Source: Cylindrodendrum hubeiense
Lineage: Eukaryota > Ascomycota > Sordariomycetes > Hypocreales > Nectriaceae
Direction of reading: 5' to 3'
NCBI GenBank assembly: GCA_014621425.1
Contig: JAANBB010000029.1
Location: 1-64,000 of the forward strand
Length of the DNA: 64,000 bases
Below the pieces are notes generated by a model. That model had not been told where the DNA came from, did no database searches, and saw only the letters and a list, made by a program, of their open reading frames with translations. Positions 48,642-59,955 of this stretch are shown piece after piece (within the stretch, counting starts at the first letter, position 1; each line of letters starts with the position of its first letter). The position numbers and the translations under genes were made by a program.

Positions 48642-50655
48642 ATGGCGTCCAGAGAAAGCAGGGCTTCCAGCTCGCACTCACGGTCTGTGCGGACATGCAC
48701 CGAATGTAAGCAGGCAAAGGCACGCTCACTTAGCTACCACGTCCTACCTCTAAATCGCTAACTCTCGTTCGCGTTAGCTCCGCTGCGATTCTAAGGTCAA
48801 CTTCCCAAATCCTTGCTCAAGATGTCAGGCACGGCAGCTGTTTTGCAATGTAGACGCCGCATTTCAGAGGACGCCTGCCAGAAAGTAAGACAAACCCCTG
48901 GTTCGATGACGTCGCGCTGACTCGAGACTCAGGCGGATAGAGGCCATGAGCCGAGAGATCCAAGAGTTACGTAGCCAGAGAGAAGGCGACAATTCGACGG
49001 TGAGCCCGGAGACCGGGGCTGGCACTAGCCACTCTTCTGAGCCAACCCCGGGTTTATCGAGTGAAGATGATTTCGACTTGACCGAACCGACGATCGCGTT
49101 GAACGGCGTACTAGTGGAATCCCAATTGGCCATCGATGCATTCAAGGTGTATGTTTTGTCTACAACGGAATTATACGTCCCGCGCTCACACTTAGCAGCT
49201 TTGCAGCGCTGTTTCGTCCTCAGCTGCCACTTCTTGAACCCATCTCGCTACAACATATATACCATTCACAGCCCTTTCTGTTCTGGACTATTGTCGTCAT
49301 AGTCTCTTCGCATCTATCCGAGAGTCCTTACATCGAGCTCTATGCCCGTCTCCATGACCCGTACATCAAGTTTCTGAGGGAAGAGGCTTTAGCAGCGCCG
49401 CTGCCTCTGCACAAGATCCAAGCTCTCCTATTCCTATGCGCATGGCCTCTTCCCATCGAGTCCCAGGTAACAGATCCGAGCTGGCTCTACTGTGGCATCG
49501 CAATCCAGGCGGCGCGGTACATGGGCCTAGACCGGGAGCAGCCCCTCCCAACCCCTCGCAGCATGGGTGTATTGCCAGGGAGTAGTAAGGCGAGAATAAA
49601 CACTTGGCTTGGGTGCTTTTACGTGGGCACATCGTATGTCTCATAAGAGTGTAAATTGGTTGTACTTCGTATACTGACTTTTCTTAGACTTAGCCTTCAC
49701 GTAGGACTCCAACCGCCAATCCACTCCGATATCGACTTCACAGCCATTCACAACTTTTGACTCAAAAACTCTGCCATTCGCAATTGCTACTCAGATCAGA
49801 ATTCACCTAGTCGTTGCAAAGTTCATTAGTCTACTACTGCAAAACAACGATACTGTAGGCTCCTCCCTAATGAGACTCGTCAACACCGAGCTCGACGTTC
49901 TCAAATCGGGGTTCCCCGAAAATGAATCCGGGGTCTTAAAGGTTGAATTCAGTATACTGGTGACAAAGCTTCACTTTTATGCTCTTTTGATCACAAAATC
50001 ACCACCAGCTAGCCCACCCCGCGATATTATGTTGCAAACAGGGCTCGCGGCGGCGTTGAGGATCATACGCATCTCAACTATTCCGACGGCTAGCTCTTCG
50101 AGACTCGGAAATCTTGGATTGCCCTCAGTACAAAGAGAAAGGTCACTGCCCAAGAACTACTATCGCGGTCTTGCTTTTGCCACAATCTTCCTGATAACCT
50201 TCTTCCACCTCAACTCTGCTGCATCTCGTGAAGAGCAAGAGTCAGCTGCGTCCCATATCTCACTGGCTCAAGGGGTGTTCAAGACCTGTTCGATCGATCC
50301 ACTCGATGAATATGCCAGAACATCAAGATTATTTGAGATTCTTGCGCGTCTCCCACCAGGGAGCTCTGACCCTACTAAACTGCGCTTTACGCATCGGATG
50401 GGCGTTTCGGTACTCTTGCACGCGTTGCGGTTAGCTGATGAAGTTCGCGGTCGGCCCACTGAGGTCCCGCAGGGTCCGAAGCTGGACGAACCAATACCGA
50501 CGTATCAGAGCCAGCCGCAAGATCAGGAGCTGCAACCAGATATGATCTACTCAATAGATCAAGTGAATTCCGATGTCGATTTCCTCCGAGAGTTCTGGGG
50601 CCAGCCGATTATGAACATTCTCAACTTCGACGCTATATATGCGCCCCAGGAGTAG
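48642..50655 (+). CDS. Zn2Cys6 transcription factor, reading frame disturbed
   Basis: About 586 residues or more. Exons: 48642-48719, 48778-48884, 48933-49148, 49199-49633 and 49688-50655. The zinc cluster is split by intron 1: CTECKQAK then LRCDS and CSRCQARQLFC. Intron 1 starts with GC (GCACGC) rather than GT but has a good branch point and acceptor. The middle region is typical of fungal transcription factors ('LLFLCAWPLP', 'AARYMGLDRE', 'TSLSLHVGLQPPIHSDIDF'). In exon 5 the frame stops after 'FTAIHNF'. Removing one T from the T4 at 49755-49758 gives 'HNFDSKTLPFAIATQIRIH' and an open frame to the end. A 43-nt intron at 49701-49743 would also restore the frame but would delete a conserved-looking segment. 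Confidence 0.7.
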
Positions 50656-50980
50656 AAACTAGCTATTCAGTTGCAGTTGTAGTTGAGCCTGGTTATACTA
50701 TTGGTATAATACTGACAGACCGTGGATTCTTTCAACAATTGAAGCGCTATCGATGGCATCACTTGCACATAAAGCGATCATCTAGAACCTCATTAGCAAC
50801 AATGAAGAGACCGACTGTCATCACAGAAATCTATCACCCACCTTACATAACGGCCCAACATATCCACGAATCTGTTGATTTCTCGATATTCTTGCATTGA
50901 TGCTTCCAACGAGCCAACGCTGTAATAATTATGCACTCAACCATGAAAACTCACACTGACTGAACATTCACCAACCACAT
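50656..50980. other. Intergenic, convergent 3' ends
   Basis: About 325 bp without any visible feature. Confidence 0.5.
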
Positions 50981-53262
50981 TTAGACAGATTTATGACCCA
51001 GCAACATATACCTGGCAATGGCCATGGCGCTCATTCCGCATAGTGCAGCCGCGTAGACGAGCTTCTGCCACGATTGGCTCAGACTGATGTTGGAGGGCAA
51101 ATGAACCACTGGCTGTGGTAGCTTGAGAGTTGCGAGGCCGAGATGTTGCTGTGATCCATGGACATCATTCTCCATGAACCCCCCCGCCGACGTCCTCTTG
51201 CCAGCCCGGAACCTTGGGATTGTGACCTTGAAGGCAAGCGCAGGCTTAAAAAATCCCATCCACACAATGTCCTCCTTCGATATCCCCAGGGCCCCCGCCA
51301 CATTGTCGGGGGAGAGGAGATTAGACTCCAGTACTGAGGAAAAGACTGCCTCGGAGGTGAAAATGACGTCAATGGTGATATCGAATGGTCCTGCGTTCTT
51401 AGATCGAAGAACTCGGGCGAGATCTGAAAGGGTCTTTGGGAAACGGACTGGAGCAGTGTGCAGTGAACTTTCCGCAACATATGTAGCTCCCCTAGTGCTG
51501 GGCTTGGGGAGAGTGTCCTGGAGCTGGACGATTCTGGCTCCGAATTCTTCGGAATATGAACGGGGTTGTCCCTTACCGATGATGGAAACACTGGCATGAA
51601 GGAGTTGACCGTTGTCCTTAGTCTCAGTGCTGTTATAGCTGAGCCCCAGTCGTTCCTCTCCGGGCTCAAGATCCATAAGATGGTACATAGAGAATTTGGC
51701 ACACGGTCCCAACTCCATCTCCATCATGCCGCCGATACCAAATCCAAAGTTGCCTGAAGTTGCCTTCATTCCTGGGTAAGGTCCATGCTGAGGAGGGAAA
51801 TGAATTAGCAAAATCACTAATGACGAGGTGAATATTTTGGGAGACGCTTACAATCATGGCAACTCTAGCCTTGGAGGCGAGAGATGCTGCTAGGCTTTGG
51901 GTTGAAGCAAGAACCTCACATACGACAAATAACTCCCCAGGTCCTACTGGCGTGGTCTGACCCCTTCCATAAACGTGGAAATCAAGATCCCATTGTCCGG
52001 TGGCATCTGGATGCTGCTCCTTGACGTATGCTTTAATCCGTGGAAGCAAATCATCGATATAATTGATCAGAATGTCTAGACCACCATGTTAGTGACGACA
52101 ATTTAAGCCAGACGAACTTTGAAAAGAGTAGGAGGGGTCTCACGATCTTTGACGCTGCCCATGAACATGGAGCGATATCCCACCACCCGAGCAGCCTCTA
52201 GCTTGAACTGGTGAGGGAGCCCATCGGCCTTTGAAGATCGATACTGAGATCCGCTTACTTGGACGGTTCGCCCATCTTCAAGTTGACTGTACTTGGTATT
52301 CTCGAGGTGGAGAGCGCCGCCAGGCCCGCGCAACACGTCCGGCCTCGCATTCTCGTACAGCGCATGGGCAGCCACCGAGAATGGAGTGCAGCGAGAACTA
52401 GGCGACATGGGCCTGATGTCGAAGACTCCGCTTGGATAGACGGTGGCAACCGCTCCGGGAGACTTGGGAGTCGAGCACTGCCCGCCGCATTCCATGATCT
52501 TCCCCATGTGTAAGAACCCTCCGTACCGCTCTTGTATGTCTAATGGGCTGATATTCGCGTGTTGCCGCTTTAGTTGAAAGGCGGAAAATGCTGCAAATGG
52601 AGCGGGGTCATATGCTCGGCCGCCAATAATAACGTTGAAGTCGGGGTGTGCGTCCATGGCATCCATAAACGGCTCGGGGCCAATTTGGGCAACGACTCGG
52701 GGGGAAGCTTCGATATCGGTCTCCGTCAAGGGGGGCACACAAGGTCCACAGCCGCTGACTCGACCATCATGTAGCCTTTTGAGAATAGTTGCTTTGTCAA
52801 TTCCAGAAAAGATGGAGATTGCCTTGATAAAGTAGTCTCTGCTGACGGTCAGCTGGAAACGTCACGGGTCTCGTTTCCGACGTACCTGTTCTCCTCCTGG
52901 TTTGCAATTTCTTCAATAATTTCACCCATAAGCCTGACATGATCGTCTGTGCCGTCCCCACCGGCAGACCCGAATATGAGGGGGACGCGGAAGGTATGGA
53001 CCAGTCTCATCATCTTGGATAAATCCTTGACATATGCTGTTCTCGGACTAGTTGTGTTGCCAAGGGCCAGCTTCTCAGGGCCACTGTCAGTCGATCCCGA
53101 GTCCAAGATGATTGCAGTCGGAATACCACTGGGGACAAGCCTCGCCAGCTCGTGCGCTGTGAGAACTTCGTCGAACCCGTACCCAAGCATGCCGACGGGT
53201 GTCACGATGTGGCAAATTGGCTTTGAAGCCATGCTCGCGTGATCGGCTGTGGTACTGGGCAT
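50981..53262 (-). CDS. AtuA-like acyclic terpene utilisation protein fused to DUF4387
   Basis: 700 residues from exons 53262-52886, 52838-52144, 52075-51852 and 51787-50981. The N-terminal 440 residues belong to the DUF1446/AtuA family: 'VGMLGYGFDEVLTAHELARL', 'GSAGGDGTDDHVRLMGEII', 'GCGPCVPPLTETDI', 'IIGGRAYDPAPFAAFS', 'GKIMECGGQCSTPKSPGAVA'. Residues from about 550 form a DUF4387 domain ('LSDLARVLRSKNAGPFDITI', 'KEDIVWMGFFKPALAFKVT'). A hydrophobic C-terminal tail, 'LVYAAALCGMSAMAIARYML', may anchor the protein in a membrane. AtuA is linked in bacteria to degradation of acyclic terpenes such as citronellol; its chemistry is not settled. Fusion of both parts in one chain is usual in fungi. 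The gene converges with the Zn2Cys6 gene, which may control it. Confidence 0.88.
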
Positions 53263-54665
53263 TCTAGTGTGAATTGATGTGAGTATTTTATGAGGTTTAT
53301 TTGAGGCTTAATAATCGAAACAGGATGCAGTGTAATGAAAATAACAAATATGGAAGGTGACTGGGTGGCCGTTCTGTGGGGGAGTGTGGTCTGAGTTATA
53401 ACCATCTCCAACGCCTTGGATACGGATATTAACGCATCTCAAAAGCCGTCGGGAATTGCTGAAGACACTGTCCGAATACCGTAGCGTAGCTTTCGCTGGT
53501 TAAATGACGGGTGAGACGGTTGGCATCTTTTGCGAGGGACGCTCGCGGGTAGTCCTTTGAATGCCGAATATCGCCGCTGGAGCCGAAAAGCGGCTGTTGA
53601 CCGGACTTTACGGAGACTCCGGTACAAAGGAGACGGAGGAAAAGCGTCAAGTACCATGCCTCTTAACAGGGTATCATGCTTGCTCCGCCAGGAAGCGAGA
53701 CAGATCTTTGGTCTATTCATGATCAGATGACAAGGGGTTCAAGATCAAGGTCTGTGTCATGTTCGGCTGGCAATTCTCTGCCATCAGGCTGTCTACTTGT
53801 CTAAAGAAGCACCGGCATGTTAACATCGGGAATACGAAAAAGCTTAAGATAGTTAACAGTAGAATTACGATGCAGATTTAATTTCTCTGCGCACCTCTTT
53901 GAGGCTTGGACACAGCTTTCGGCAGTCACAACGAGAAACGAGCGGATTTCGCTCTTCTAGCCGAACATCGCTTCGTTGCTAATTGGTCCACTCTCCCAGA
54001 ATAGGTGGAGCCATGCATGGCATGGCTCCTCCGCGTAAGACGTTGGGGCTTGGCCATCCCGTCAGCCGTTACGGGCGGATATCGCTTGAGATGCCGAAAT
54101 ACGCTTTACATTGTCATTGGCCCGCAGATTGACTGCCTCAATTGCGCTGCCATCTAGTGGGACTGTGTTCCTGGATTTGGTGTCTACTCGTAAATGTTTG
54201 GGGCTTAGGCTGCAGATGCTTAATTCTCCATTGCTGACTGTTTCGAAATGATGGCACCCTGATGCAGATCTCCATGCCTATCTCATACATCAGCCACATT
54301 GAGGGACGTATGAGTGACAGGGGCGACAGGCGCTCACCAAGCCGGACATCGCTTTGCGCGATGATTGGTCTACATTCAAATGGAATCTATTTACGGTTAA
54401 TTTTTGTTTGTTCTTCGCCTTGAGAACAACTCTATCTTCAGTGACGCACAAGTGGCTTGTGCTGTAAGACAAGGCAGACTCCATTAATCCATCTCCTGAG
54501 GACTATATACAACTGCCACTGTTCGCACTCCATTGGCCTACTTCACATACCCAATCCTCCAAAGTCGCCAACAATTTATAAGACTACTTCTCTTCGCCGT
54601 ACATTGATTGTTGAGTCCTTACTTTCGTTTCAACTACCGATCAACCTCGTCAAGTTATCTCAAGG
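53263..54665. promoter_or_regulatory. Large divergent promoter with a repeated element
   Basis: 1.4 kb between the AtuA gene and the transporter. Two diverged copies of a roughly 33-bp element occur at 53959-53991 and 54340-54373, sharing AGCCG(A/G)ACATCGCTT and ATTGGTC(C/T)AC, an inverted CCAAT box. TATATA lies at 54504-54509 before the transporter. No gene is supported. Confidence 0.45.
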
Positions 54666-56300
54666 ATGGGCCTCTTCAAAGATCGCAGTACAGCCTACAA
54701 CAGTGGCGACTACATTGAACTAGAAGCGACAAACTCTTCAGGACCCCCGATGGTGGGGATTGAGGCCACGGACTCTCTACACCGCGAGAGTAGCAACACA
54801 CCGATAGTTGGCCATGACGAAGAGAAAATTCCTCTTGGCAAGGCCATTAAGCAGTTCCCCAAGATTGTAGGATACTGTCTGGCCCTCACCATTGTCGTTG
54901 TCGGATGGGGCTACGACCTGGTCGTTGTTGGCTCTATCACCGCGGTTGAATCATTTCAAGAGGACTATGGCGCGCGGTACAAGGGCAAGCTGATCATCCC
55001 TTCTCTGTGGCTGTCGCTTTGGCTCGCTGCCACACCGCTGGGAATGGCGATAGGTTCTCTTTTCGCGGGCTGGTTCCAAGATCGTGTCGGTCGCAAGTTG
55101 AGCCTCATGGCTGGAAGCATCATCTCAGCCCTCGGCGCCACCGTCATCTTCTTATCATACATCCCGCCCGCCATCGGAACGAAGCGAATCTTGTTCTTTG
55201 TTGGCAAGGTAATACAAGGCTTTTCCGTCGGCATCCTCAAGGTCACTGCCATGACATACGTGTCAGAGACAGCGCCTGTCGCTCTTCGAGGGTCTGCCAT
55301 GGCGCTGATCCCGACTGGAAACCTTACAGGACAACTCATCGGATCTATTGTTGTTTATGTGGTAAATGATGTCAAGGGAAGTGCCGGGTACTTGGGTGCA
55401 TTTGGATCTCAATACATCTTCGCCGTGGCTCCCTTTATCCTGTCCATCTGCATGCCCGAGAGTCCCGCTTATTTGGAAGAAAAGGGCGAGGTCGAAAAAG
55501 CATTCAAGTCTGCAGTGAGGCTCTTCGCTCCCCGGGCTGATCCGCTCAAGGCGCTTGAGAAAATTCGAGAGAGCATCGCAGAGGAAAAGGCCCTTAGTGC
55601 AAGAGCTAGTTTCATGTCCTGCTTCAAGGGTACGCACCGGAGAAGAACATGGATCGTCATCATGGCCAACTTGTTTCCGGCCATGTTTGGATTGGACTTA
55701 CTCGGCAAGTCTAGCTACTTTCTCCAGACAATCGGTATGGCGTCTAGTACAAGTCTCATGATTCTGATTGGCGGCATCGCTGTCGGAATTGCGGCAAACG
55801 GGGTTGGTATCTGGATCATGTCGCGTGCCGGTAGACGGGTAACAACCATCTCCTCATTGATCGGTGCAACAGTTCTCTGGACTGCAGTCGGCATTTCAGG
55901 GTTCTGGAGCGGACCAGTGGTCGCCTACTATACGGCTGGCTCCATGATTGCCATCATCATCGTATGCGGTATGGGTTGTTGGCCCGCCGGGTACGCAATC
56001 ATGGGTGAAACCAGCTCTCTGAGGCTGCGAGCAAAGACACAGGCTATTGGAGGCGCGGCTCAACAGATGTCCTCGGTATTTATGAGTTTTGTTCTCCCCT
56101 ACCTTTTCAACCCCGATGCTGGCAACCTGGGGGCTAAGACTGGGTTATTCTACCTCGGCCTGTGCTCGATTGCAGTAGTACTATGCTGGCTTTTCTTGCC
56201 CGAGATGAAAGGAAGGAGCACAATGGAGATTGACCACATGTTCAACATTAAGCTGCCTGCTCGAGCATTTAAGAAGTGGAGGAGTGCTGAAGTTATTTAA
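54666..56300 (+). CDS. MFS sugar-porter family transporter
   Basis: 544 residues, single exon, 12 predicted membrane helices. It resembles fungal alpha-glucoside/hexose proton symporters. Visible signatures: GWGYDLVVVGSI in helix 1, 'GWFQDRVGRKLSLMAG' (the GRK loop after helix 2), 'YVSETAPVALRGSAMALIP' (the PETxPxxLRG-like loop), 'PESPAYLEEKGEVEKA' after helix 6, 'RAGRRVTTI' and 'FLPEMKGRSTMEIDHMF' (the PETKG-like end). The pair of genes upstream (Zn2Cys6 regulator, AtuA-DUF4387) suggests a catabolic setting, so the substrate might be a carbon source other than sugar. That is inference. Confidence 0.9.
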   Translation: MGLFKDRSTAYNSGDYIELEATNSSGPPMVGIEATDSLHRESSNTPIVGHDEEKIPLGKAIKQFPKIVGYCLALTIVVVGWGYDLVVVGSITAVESFQEDYGARYKGKLIIPSLWLSLWLAATPLGMAIGSLFAGWFQDRVGRKLSLMAGSIISALGATVIFLSYIPPAIGTKRILFFVGKVIQGFSVGILKVTAMTYVSETAPVALRGSAMALIPTGNLTGQLIGSIVVYVVNDVKGSAGYLGAFGSQYIFAVAPFILSICMPESPAYLEEKGEVEKAFKSAVRLFAPRADPLKALEKIRESIAEEKALSARASFMSCFKGTHRRRTWIVIMANLFPAMFGLDLLGKSSYFLQTIGMASSTSLMILIGGIAVGIAANGVGIWIMSRAGRRVTTISSLIGATVLWTAVGISGFWSGPVVAYYTAGSMIAIIIVCGMGCWPAGYAIMGETSSLRLRAKTQAIGGAAQQMSSVFMSFVLPYLFNPDAGNLGAKTGLFYLGLCSIAVVLCWLFLPEMKGRSTMEIDHMFNIKLPARAFKKWRSAEVI

Positions 56301-56448
56301 GCTGGCTACGAGTGTATATCCTCTTGGTGTACAGGAAAGGGCATGAACTGAACTTAGATGAACTAGTTAGAGTCACAATAACATCCTTGTTGAAAATATG
56401 TTGTTGATCTTAGTATTCTGCAATATACCTATTAGCCACCGTTTGTGC

Positions 56449-57616
56449 TTATGTCAACCATGCGCCCTCAGAGTCCTCAAATCCCATGTCCACCTTGGAC
56501 CAGCCTTTCATGGTCCTCACCCCATCCACTTCTACGTACAAGCTCTCTATTCCGTCCGAAATCCTGTTTCTATAGATAGTCTCATGTGCCTGATTTATTC
56601 TCTGTATCTCCTCCTCGCTCAGTGTCACGAGCTTGATGTTTTCGACAATTCGCGCCTTCGAGCTGCTCTTGGGGATAACAGTGATGCCGCGTTGTACGGC
56701 CCAGGAGAGTGAAACGACACCTGTAGAGGTATTGTGGGCCTCTGCAATGTTGATGAACAGCTCGTGGCTCAGGATCGGATTGGTGGTGGGATCCCGCTCT
56801 CCCCCAAGAGTACTAAGCACTTTCGTTAGCAGGAGCGTAGGTATAGGTATTACTGCGACTTACCTCCAACTCATAACTTGGATCCCCTTCGACTGACAAT
56901 ATGGAACCAGCTTCAGATTCGGGTTCAAAGCATGCAGCTCAATTTGATTGATCGCTGGGATAATAGTCGTGTTGGCGAGTAGGACTTCGAGCGTCTTCTG
57001 CGTAAAGTTGCTCACGCCAATAGCTCTACAACGAGGCCCGACTAATTCCTCCATCTTCTTCCACGTGTCGACAGTTGTTGGACCCTCGTGAGGCAGGACA
57101 ACCTTTTTGTCTGGCGTAGTCGCCCATGGCCAGTGCATAAGGAAGACGTCGATGTACGCTAGGCCCATATCCGCTAGGGAGATTCGGAGGGCCTCGGCGG
57201 GGTCGTGATGCCACTCACCCCAGAATTTAGTGACGATGGTTATCTCCTCTCGTGGCACGCCGCTGGCTCTGATAGCTTCTCCGACGTTGGCCTCGACTCC
57301 ATAGTATTGGGCAGTATCAATGAGCCGGTAGCCGCTCTGTAAAGCGTGAATTATAGACTCGTGGAGTGCTTTTGCATCCTCTGTGCCGAATCCACCTGGG
57401 TTCGGAATTAATTCCTGCAAAGTTCGACAGCAATCGTTATCTCTCACCTTGCCATGTCCCCAATCCTACAGCTGGAAACCGCGCCCCTAATGACAGTTGT
57501 AAGTGGACTATGTTCATAGGCGGCCAATGAATCTGGCAAGTCCAGTGGGCGTGCTAGGATGGCCTACCATTGTTCAACTTGAAGGTTGTGGAACACACGG
57601 TGTGATTCTCAGACAT
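56449..57616 (-). CDS. Aldo-keto reductase
   Basis: 322-residue NADPH-dependent aldo-keto reductase. Exons: 57616-57568, 57471-57448 (a 24-nt micro-exon), 57395-56864 and 56812-56449. The second exon gives 'AVGLGTWQ'. I used the acceptor at 57396, not the nearer AG at about 57420, because only it keeps the frame. The catalytic tetrad is visible: Asp and Tyr in LIDTAQYYG, Lys in 'VTKFWGEWH', His in 'FLMHWPW'. Later motifs are 'AIGVSNFTQKTLEVLL', 'INQIELHALNP' and the NADPH-binding 'VIPKSSSKARIVENI'. It lies in the cytosol and has no targeting signal. It may act with the neighbouring esterase and SDR genes. Confidence 0.9.
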
Positions 57617-57852
57617 GATGAGACGATCTTGTAGAGTTAACCAGCGATGGTAGTAGTCGCAGTAGTTGGTAGAAATCAGTTTAAATATGAAACTCTCGCA
57701 CCTGGCCTCGAAGCACGCCATTACCGTGGCAATGGCGTATTGTCGCATATCTTGTTATCGAGTACATTGGTATATGCGAAACAGATTGACGCTAGATGCT
57801 CGCTAAACATGAAGGCTAGGATCCATCATCTCGACGCTTCTACAATTCCCAC

Positions 57853-59081
57853 TCAACCCTTTATATTCTGAACGATAGTGAGCAGCCCAAGTGCGATAAA
57901 TTCAGTTCCTGGGAACATCTCCGGCTCCACTATGTCATCTGGCTCGAGAGCACAATATTTGTCTGCCATGAAAGAGTCTCCCATGATGTACCAGCCATGG
58001 GTTCCGTTTATCTTGACCTCGACATGTATAGATGATCCATCGGCAGCCGCGTTTTTACTGAACGTCATAATGTCGTCAATAAATAAATCGTGCGATCCAA
58101 CACCAACCCAAGTGTACGGCGGCAGAATATTCCCCCACGTCCGCCCGTCTCTCAATGGCCGAGTGAAATCCAGTAGTCCAGGGTACATTTTGCGACCCTG
58201 ACTTCCGAGTACCAACTGAACGCAACTGTCTAATTGCTGTTTGTCTAATAAATCCTTGTTCTTGTTTCGCTCAAATGATGTGCCAGTATTGGTAAGATTG
58301 ACCCAAGGAGCTAGAAGGAGTGCGCCTCCAGGCTTTGGCAAACCAGCCTCCTCGATCCCTACCAAGCAAGAAACGGCTAAATGTCCACCAGCAGATTCGC
58401 CGTAAATAATAATGTTGGCTGGGTCAATATTTTCATCGTTGATGAGATATCGATAGGCGGCGATAGCTTCCTGCTGCTGATGGGGGAAAATAGCGTCTGG
58501 GGCAACCGTATAATCCAGCGAGAAGATACTAAGATTTACCCCACCCGAAGCAACGATCTCTGCTAGTCGGAAGGAGAGTGGTAAATCAGCGAGAGGGTGA
58601 CCGAAACAATATGCTCCCCCATGTATGGATAAGAGAACCACACTTTTTCCTTCATTGCGAGGGGCATTGGGAGCTCCCTTGCAAAGCCAATATGCTTGAA
58701 AGTCTGGAGCTGAGACTTTGGTACAGAGATGTTCTCGGGATGATCTGAAACGTGCAGAGTTCAAAACGAGCGCAATATTCTTTGGAAATGTGAATTGGCG
58801 GACCACAGTTCGAGGGAGGACAAATAGGCTACGTACAGAAGGTTAGTCTATTAACTTATGACCGTGGAATGAAACCAGGATACCATCTTGCAATTGACCG
58901 GAAAGCATCTTCTTTGAATGATAGATCACTCTGAGAAACCATTCGCCGACCCAAGAAGGAGATCAAGGCGATCGGGGGAGCTAAAAAAAATGACAAAACC
59001 AGCGTAGATGAGATCTAGTACTGGCGCCTTCTTCACAACGAGATCGAGGGTCTCCTCCGTGAGAACTCCGTCGTTTGCCAT
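57853..59081 (-). CDS. Membrane-anchored alpha/beta hydrolase (HSL/GDXG esterase), frameshifted as sequenced
   Basis: Esterase/lipase of the hormone-sensitive-lipase family with 390 residues once repaired. Exons: 59081-58884 and 58828-57853 (55-nt intron, phase 2). The oxyanion motif reads SIHGGAYCFG, the nucleophile GESAGG, and the Asp/His are in 'VGSHDLFIDD' and 'NGTHGWYIM'. The first exon carries a helix, 'LDLIYAGFVIF', that is broken by an 8-base homopolymer (A8 on the plus strand, 58983-58990). With seven bases the helix continues as 'LAPPIALISFLGRR', a normal N-terminal anchor, and the frame joins exon 2. The substrate is unknown. It resembles steryl acetyl hydrolase-type enzymes in layout. 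Confidence 0.82.
58983..58990 (-). other. Homopolymer frameshift in the esterase gene
   Basis: Eight A on the plus strand. Seven would keep a continuous membrane helix and frame. As written, the frame stops at a TGA after 'SANGFSE'. Confidence 0.75.
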
Positions 59082-59955
59082 TTTGAGGCTTTTGCTACGT
59101 AATGGCTAAAATGTGAAAACAGGGTAATGATGGTTTTTGTTTCGCAAGAAATGACGTGGTAGTAGATATTGAAACCCATCCCTTCTGGCCTCGGGTCTTC
59201 CGGATTCGGGTCTTCCGATCGGATTTCGACCCGCGGCTCCGGTCGCCCCGGAACCAGCCATCATCTTCACCTATAAGACTGACCTTTGGTAATGTGATCC
59301 GAGACTAGCCTCAAATGTATTCTAGGTCTAGATATGTCGATGGGTAGAAGATAATCAAGTTCATTGGAACCTGGGTATTGCTGCCTGCGCGATACCACGG
59401 TGTCTCTACCCGGATTGGAATCCGTAGCATAATTTCGCTATCACTTCTCTGCAGTGCTATCATACGGAGCCTACACAAAATATACCAGTGATCACTGAAG
59501 CGGTGGGGAAGAGGTGTGTGAAGAAAGTCGGTCCATCGCTTGCGTTTGGACATATTTCGCTATGTGTGCAGAATGTCTGGTCAGAGCAGAGCGACAGTGT
59601 GGTTATATATGGTCGATTTGTCCCCGCAGAATCTTTTGTACTACTGTAAGTTCATTCTAATCAAGTTAATTGAGCTCTTGCACCTGGGTACCTTAATTTC
59701 CCTCAAATATTGACAACCGCGATTTAATATTGTCATCATGAAGTGCGACTGTGAGGCAGCCTAGCTCGGAGTTGTATGACGCGTATCAATGTAGCAAAGT
59801 AAGCGAATCCACGGGGATCAAAGTATGGCCGAACCCGACAGGGAGACCGGCTCGTTCGGAAGTCGAGACGAATTAATCATCACGGGGATTCTCCATAGTC
59901 ATACTGACATACCTTGAACCGAGTAGCAAGCCTTTTATCCCATGCTTAATGTGCG
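59082..59955. other. Divergent intergenic region
   Basis: About 870 bp. A direct repeat of TCTTCCG(G)ATC(T)GG type words occurs near 59195-59225. An 80-codon minus-strand ORF (59553-59311) shows no recognisable feature and is not called. Confidence 0.45.

Noticed and set aside
49701..49743. Extra intron in the 48.6-kb regulator
   Set aside because: It keeps the frame but is only 43 nt and removes the conserved-looking 'VGLQPPIHSDIDF'. A one-base homopolymer insertion explains the break better, though the intron is not excluded.
53429..53720. Overlapping minus-strand ORFs upstream of the AtuA gene
   Set aside because: No domain and no splice link; they lie in promoter space.
59311..59553. 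80-codon minus-strand ORF before the regulator-like gene
   Set aside because: No recognisable feature, and it lies in a divergent promoter.
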